Shown here: in pieces, positions 59,158 through 64,000 of the stretch | How positions within the stretch are numbered: position 1 is the first letter of the stretch | Layout of the letters: every line of letters begins with the position of its first letter | Position numbers and translations under genes: made by a program | Source: Agaricus subrufescens | Lineage: Eukaryota > Basidiomycota > Agaricomycetes > Agaricales > Agaricaceae | DNA: 64,000 nt | Direction of reading: 5' to 3' | Assembly (NCBI GenBank): GCA_029945375.1 | Contig: CM057058.1 | Span: 4,594,286-4,658,285, forward strand | The notes under the pieces: generated by a model | What the model saw: only the letters and a program-made list of their open reading frames with translations | What the model was told of the DNA's origin: nothing | Database searches by the model: none

Positions 59158-59216
59158 ACGTAACGGTGACTGAGAGTGCCACAGAGTGAGGCACTCTCAG
59201 TGATAATACTGCTAGA
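59158..59216 (+). repeat. Palindromic 59-bp module, copy 2 (plus orientation)
   Basis: Same outer sequences as 15085-15137 but with a 10-base loop (ACAGAGTGAG). Structure: stem of about 11 bp, 11 bases, CTAG. Confidence 0.85.
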
Positions 59217-61749
59217 CGTTGTTACCAATGGCGCCATCGGGATAAAGATCTTCTCTCAACTCAGCCTCTGGTTTACGCTGGTGGTGGGATAGATCCTTTA
59301 TACATATGAATTTGATTACCGACGTCAAGCCATATTGATCACAAAAGAGTGAGATACAAAATAGACAAGGGATAAGATGAAATGGTATAGAGATAGGATA
59401 TTAGACGCTATCTGAACAAAAAAGTTTTACCAGGGTTGCAGTGGGCATTCTGCACTGAGAATTTAATATCCACTGGGGCGGTAAATGGTCCAAGACAAGG
59501 AGGCTCGAGACGTCGGAAAAGAAAAATCTATTCCCGCTTCTATCAATCAGCCACATGTGACAGCTACAATGTTCGTCTTCTCCCGGCTGTTCCGCCCTCT
59601 GCGCCGTCCTCCTCAAACAGGCTCTTGACAGACGAAAAAGGCCGGATACCACTCAGACTGCACAAGAGATGGAAGAGACAGCTGAGGAGCATCAAAACTC
59701 ACCGCCCGCCCGATAGATTACCGAGTGAAGCTCTCGCTGACAAGATCAGCCTTGGCTTGGGCATAAGAATAGATGAAACTTCTACTCCGAGCAGTTCAAA
59801 GTCACTCGTGCGTCAACATTTATTCTTTCGCCATTCCTATTCTCATATTCTCATTCTCGTTCGTCTCACTACCAGCAATATCACATCACACCTCCATCAA
59901 GGACTTGCCCCTTTCAACCGCCCATTCCCCACAGCCATATCAATCCTGGACCCTGTTCGAACGGAAAGAAGCCATTCCAACAGACAATTTACGAGCAGAT
60001 TATCAATTCTTCTGGTCTTGCCACCACTCGTGATAAATCATTGACAGGTGTACGTGGTTTTCGCCTTATTTTCGTCAGGCTATCCAAGTGAACTATCTTA
60101 TATAGTCGCATCTTAAGTTTATGCCGTATATACCGACGAGTCACGTTGGTCAAGTTGCATTCTGATATGGGACACATCGGTGGTAATGCTTCCTCGACTT
60201 GCTGCCATCCCAAATATCTAAATCCTGCTTTGTTGCCTCTACTTCCCCTCCAACTTTACTCGCAGAGCTTCGATATATTAGGGGAGTTGAAGAACGAGAA
60301 CGAGAAGACAAAACAGCTTATTTGATGCAAGGAAAACGGGAACGATGAGTACTTGGGAGGAATCAAAGTTGAAAAGGTTTTCTGAGGGTTGACAAGTATG
60401 CATCTTGAATCTTTATGTTGCGCGTTTGTGTGCGTCGTAAACTGACGACTATCCGTATAGGTACGGAAAAAGTCAAGATCAAGTAAACCGTCTCCAGACA
60501 ACGTTCAGTATCACCACCAACGGCACTGGAGCTCTTGTTTAACTCGAGGATCAGTACACCAAGTACTCTAAACAATCCACTGTGTCAGGAAGTTGGTAGC
60601 GGTTATTTCAACGACTTCCTGGGATCATGAATAGACCATTTCATACAAGTCCGTTCACGGGGCATGCCGGTCGTCCTCGAATAATGTCAATCTACCTTCC
60701 TCTATAATACTTAGTCACAATTATCCTCGATCTTCAGCAGGTAGCAGTGTTTTAAAGTTATTCGTCACAGCGGTCACATCCTTGGCAGGTTCACCTCAAT
60801 CCGAAATGGGACTGTCATTCTGTGGAAGGCTATCTTGTCTCCTACGCCTCCGATTTAGAACAAACCTAGACTGTGTTTGGTTAGCCACCATTCCCAGCTA
60901 CATCAACTAATCATTGCATTTTTTTTACTGCTTGAAGAATCGCAACACCCGTGGCAGTTGACATACAGTGAGAGGGGAGGGACACCACCGGCGGCCTCTC
61001 ACGAAACCATGATCGATGCTGAAGAGCACGGGCTTTTGCTCATAAATCTGCCATCGATTGTGCCAATATCGGATAAGGAAGGACGCTAAAGTAGGTATGG
61101 CAATGTTTTCCCATCCGAAACAAATTTTTCTCTTCAATACTAGTACGGCATGATACAATGTCAGCGCGCAGGGAATCTCTGTTGTTATCACCTGAGCGGC
61201 CCAGTCGATTCGTTCCTTGATCATCCTTTACCAGAATCTCGGCATTTAGAAGAGGGCAGCCCATATATCAACTTGAACAGGTAAGTTGACCTATATACGT
61301 CGGCGGAACCTGACAACATAGCTGCAGCTACCCGCAATGCCTAGCGCTAAGCCACTTCCTGGCCATTGTGTAGCTATTCGTAGAATCTGACTGTTGATAT
61401 CTAGCTTTCACCTAGAGCTAGCTCCTTCCAGCCTACATGCGGCATACTGTGGACATATTCAGTTCCTGAATTGAGGAACTTCTGGTGAACTTGCCGCAGC
61501 CCACTTGTTCCGCTCGAATGTCACAAACGGTGTGTGAAGGGCCCATATTTATATGTTGAGGTCGTCTAATAGATGCTGGGAGTCAGAAGCTGTCAAACCT
61601 GTGCCGGAAGGGCTACAGCAAAAGTGCGGAGCCCGCGCGCGGACGCGGACTGATGCGGACAAATGCGGGTCGAGCCCTCCATATAACGGAAGCTTGGGCT
61701 TTTCCATTTGAAGGAAGATGGCATAAAAGTTGGGTCTTTAAGCTTAACG
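59217..61749. other. Region without a supported gene
   Basis: A 202-codon plus frame at 59436-60044 is Arg/Ser/His-rich with no conserved block. Other frames are short. It contains the degraded copy at 60340-60565. No RNA gene recognised. Confidence 0.45.
60340..60565 (+). repeat. Degraded second copy of the 52.0-kb gene start
   Basis: Matches 52017-52230 in order: TGAGTACTTGGGAGGAATCA, TTGCGCGTTTGTGTGC, AAACTGACGAC, TAGGTACGGAAAAAGTCAAG and CAACGTTCAGTA, with many substitutions and a broken frame. Same orientation, 8.3 kb apart. Confidence 0.8.
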
Positions 61750-61990
61750 AATAGTGAAGCGCGGGCTCGGTTTTGTAGGGCTCGGGCTTTCAAAAATGCT
61801 GAGCCGAGCCCGCCAGGTAGGCTTGGGCTCGGCTCGGGCCCGTCGATGAAGCGCGGGCTCGGGCCTGCTCATATCCCAAGCCGAGCCCTGAGCCCTCTCG
61901 GGCCCTCCTGCGGGCTCGGCTCGGCTCGGCCTCAGCGGGCGGGCTTGGGCTCGGCTCAGGCTTCAGGCCCTGAGCCCGCACTTCACTATT
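61750..61990. mobile_element. GC-rich ~240-bp short TIR element
   Basis: Ends AATAGTGAAGCGCGGGCTCG and inverted AATAGTGAAGTGCGGGCTCA. The interior is built of repeated GGGCTCGG/CCGAGCCC words, so it can fold over most of its length. Target duplication not determined. Similar words at 61620-61680 suggest an eroded neighbour. Confidence 0.7.
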
Positions 61991-63534
61991 ATCAAATGTG
62001 ACAGAAAGACTGAATATGTCAAAACTTGAGTAGATCAACTGCTCGAATGGATATTTACACTGCGGAAGACCTTCTCTCATCGCAAAGTTATAAGCAGGAC
62101 GGAGTATGCAGTATATATTGACACCCCTTACCCTAATAATAATAGTAGACATCGGCGTCGCCAAGTGCCACAGAGCACCTGACTCCCGCTGTGTCCGTTT
62201 CGGGATTGGCGAGATGAAGTTATGTCTTTCTCCGATGACCATCTGGGCACTATGTCCCGAAAGGTCAGCTCTACATTGTTTGCTTTCTCGAGCACACTGC
62301 CAAAGACTTGATGCCTCCACATTCTCTGCTCTCGATGCCAAGGCATTTTCAAAACTCTATTCCTTGGACCAAGAACTTAAAAAATAAAACAAGTGCCAGT
62401 GTTATATAGATAAATAATGAAAGTCATATAATCGATTTCACAATATATTTGAGGTTCAACTATTTGACTTCAATTACTTATTTATATACTACTTGTAATA
62501 TTGATTTGCCATTGCAGTGTATTGTTACCCAAAACGGTGTGTCCACTTTGGATTGACCCCGCGAAAAGCGAAGAACCGTGCGGGAGTCGGACGAATGATA
62601 ACTTATATCATTGAGAAGTAGATATCTTAATATTCTCTTCTTATAGCATTCAAAGTGAATGGCCCGGTAGTGGACAGAGCGGCGAGGTGCTCTATCTTTT
62701 GCGTTACATGATGGGCCACCATACGCGACTCAGTGGCAATTTACACATGGGTAATCTTTCGTGTTGCCTTATTATGTTCGAGGTGTTGAATCTGCTATCG
62801 TAAGGTCATGCCCTCAATAATAATGTTTCGAAAGATATCATCATTCGTTCACATTTGATTTTTGGGAAGAGGGTCAAGTAATACTACCAAGTGCCACAGT
62901 TCCTTGTAATATGGAACACCATGCGAGGAACGAGCGCGGTGTGTTGTCTCGGAAGGGCAGCCCGCGTGAATGATGGATTCGTAGTATAGTGATCCTCACA
63001 TTGCACAATATCACATTCGTCTCTCCTCCCTGTGCTGAGTGGACAGCACCGCTACCTGGTCGCGATTCCTTTAAAGCCACCCTCCCGATCCCATGCATTA
63101 GACGAGACTATTGGCGCAGGTAGAATGCAGGTTGTACACGTCCAGGTGCTGTTCCAACCTCACTCTTACCGCCTGGAGGCCTGGGGACGATTATCCCTCC
63201 AGGCCTTCCACTCCCCCACTCACACTGCCATAGTCTTAACAATTATTATGTTATTGGTGACGCGTACCCGGCGCCCTGAGGAGATGGTACAAGTGTTCCG
63301 GCATTCCATATAGTGCCTTGCGCACCTATTTCCCATGGACATGCAGTTCAAACTTCTGTCATTACGCTGTAGAGGACATTTCTATAACTAGACACGGTTT
63401 AACTGTAGCTTAGGATGTTCTATGGACCACTTAGTGTTATTTCGAAATCATCGGCTTACTTAGATCAGACCATCACATTCTATTGATCTAGCGATGTTGT
63501 ATGTAATTTACTTTCAACCTTTTCACCATCATCG
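61991..63534. other. Region without a supported gene
   Basis: AT-rich 62390-62520, short frames only. Words GTGCCACAG recur at 62164 and 62891 but no clear repeat boundaries are seen. Confidence 0.4.
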
Positions 63535-64000
63535 ATGCCGTCTTCCGTTGCTTCTTCATTAGCCTCTCCCTCACTCCTCCAAGCAGCGGATAAGAAACAC
63601 CATTCAACACCAGCTTGAAACACAGTGGCTTTGTGTTTACAAGGTCCTGAGCACAAACTTCAAAGGTGCTGCAACACGAGCAGCATTACAGTATCTTCTG
63701 ACCTTTACGCTCTACCACCATTGTATATTAAGGAGAAAGAACCTGCCAGGCTTCATGAAGTTGAAGACGGGGTCGAGAACAATGCAACTGTGAGTCAAAA
63801 CTCGCTTCTGCATCAACCAATCGTCAAGCTGATTCCTGGGGAAATCGCTGCACGTGCACGACAACGTTTGCGGAAGGTTCTGGAAAAGAAGCCTGCTGAA
63901 GGGGGCCGGCAGTTTTCGAAGGCATTGGGAGAGCAATCAAGTGTGTGTTTCTTTCTCTCTGAACATATGTATCCTCTGCTGAACAATGTATGTATAGAAA
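63535..64000 (+). CDS. 5' part of an unknown gene, cut by the right edge
   Basis: A Ser-rich start (MPSSVASSLASPSLLQAA) at 63535, then a possible intron ending ATTACAG at about 63690, then an open frame LPPLYIKEKEPARLHEVEDG..LIPGEIAARARQRLRKVLEK..GGRQFSKALGEQ, and a probable intron from GTGTGTG (63940) to TATAG near the end of the window. The splice joining the first exon is unresolved. No domain recognised. Confidence 0.4.

Noticed and set aside
15085..59216. A single 44-kb element bounded by the two palindromic modules
   Set aside because: The modules are identical and inverted, but the interval contains unrelated elements with their own ends and no matching target duplication flanks the modules; two independent termini are more likely.
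59436..60044. 202-codon plus ORF
   Set aside because: Composition is Arg/Ser/His-rich, no conserved block, no splice-supported extension; surrounded by repeats.
1..64000. tRNA, rRNA, CRISPR arrays or LTR retrotransposons
   Set aside because: No tRNA-like cloverleaf or B-box, no rRNA sequence, no regular short repeat-spacer array, and no gag-pol or paired LTRs were seen.

Overview
The window looks like nuclear DNA of a mushroom-forming basidiomycete (Agaricomycetes). Introns are 47-61 bases with GT..AG ends, telomeric motifs are TTAGGG, and several families present (TET/JBP dioxygenases, Coprina-type Penelope elements, multicopy agaricomycete transposases) are typical of that group. All gene models were spliced by eye; no alignment or search was run.

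Left part, 1-13.6 kb: mostly single-copy host genes. From left: a BCAS3-domain WD40 protein cut by the window edge (minus), an atypical GATA-finger protein with an N-terminal coiled coil (minus), a long intergenic stretch, a lineage-specific single-pass membrane protein (plus), a Dap1/PGRMC heme protein (plus), a CFEM surface protein (minus) and an Snx3-type PX sorting nexin (plus).

13.6-21.6 kb: a divergent pair of transposon-type genes, a small unknown protein (minus) and a large, apparently intact transposase-like protein with an N-terminal zinc finger (plus).

22-29.9 kb: an interstitial fossil of a chromosome end. It holds two tandem paralogues of a telomere-type zinc-finger family (one broken at a perfect inverted repeat, one readable), a 148-bp satellite, hairpin clusters, two blocks of TTAGGG repeats, and behind each block a fragment of an endonuclease-less Penelope element. 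One fragment carries a hammerhead ribozyme, the other a reverse transcriptase end with YIDD. The orientation (G-rich strand followed by antisense element) is what priming from a chromosome end pointing right would leave.

31.9-47.1 kb: a 15.2-kb element with about 44-bp terminal inverted repeats starting CCCAGTCAAAA and flanked by GTTCATG duplications. It carries a Tnp2/CACTA-like transposase, an intact TET/JBP dioxygenase, and a second multi-exon gene damaged by a nonsense codon and a homopolymer shift.

47-64 kb: repeats and gene relics (F-box/LRR relic, a four-unit inverted array, a beta-tubulin scrap, a broken Ser/Pro-rich gene), an intact Crinkler-like effector gene with three header domains plus a PD-(D/E)XK nuclease and a kinase, an F-box-like gene, a 757-bp TIR element sitting in a repeat whose empty copy lies 18 kb away, a GC-rich short TIR element, and a gene running off the right edge. 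No tRNA, rRNA or CRISPR array was recognised.
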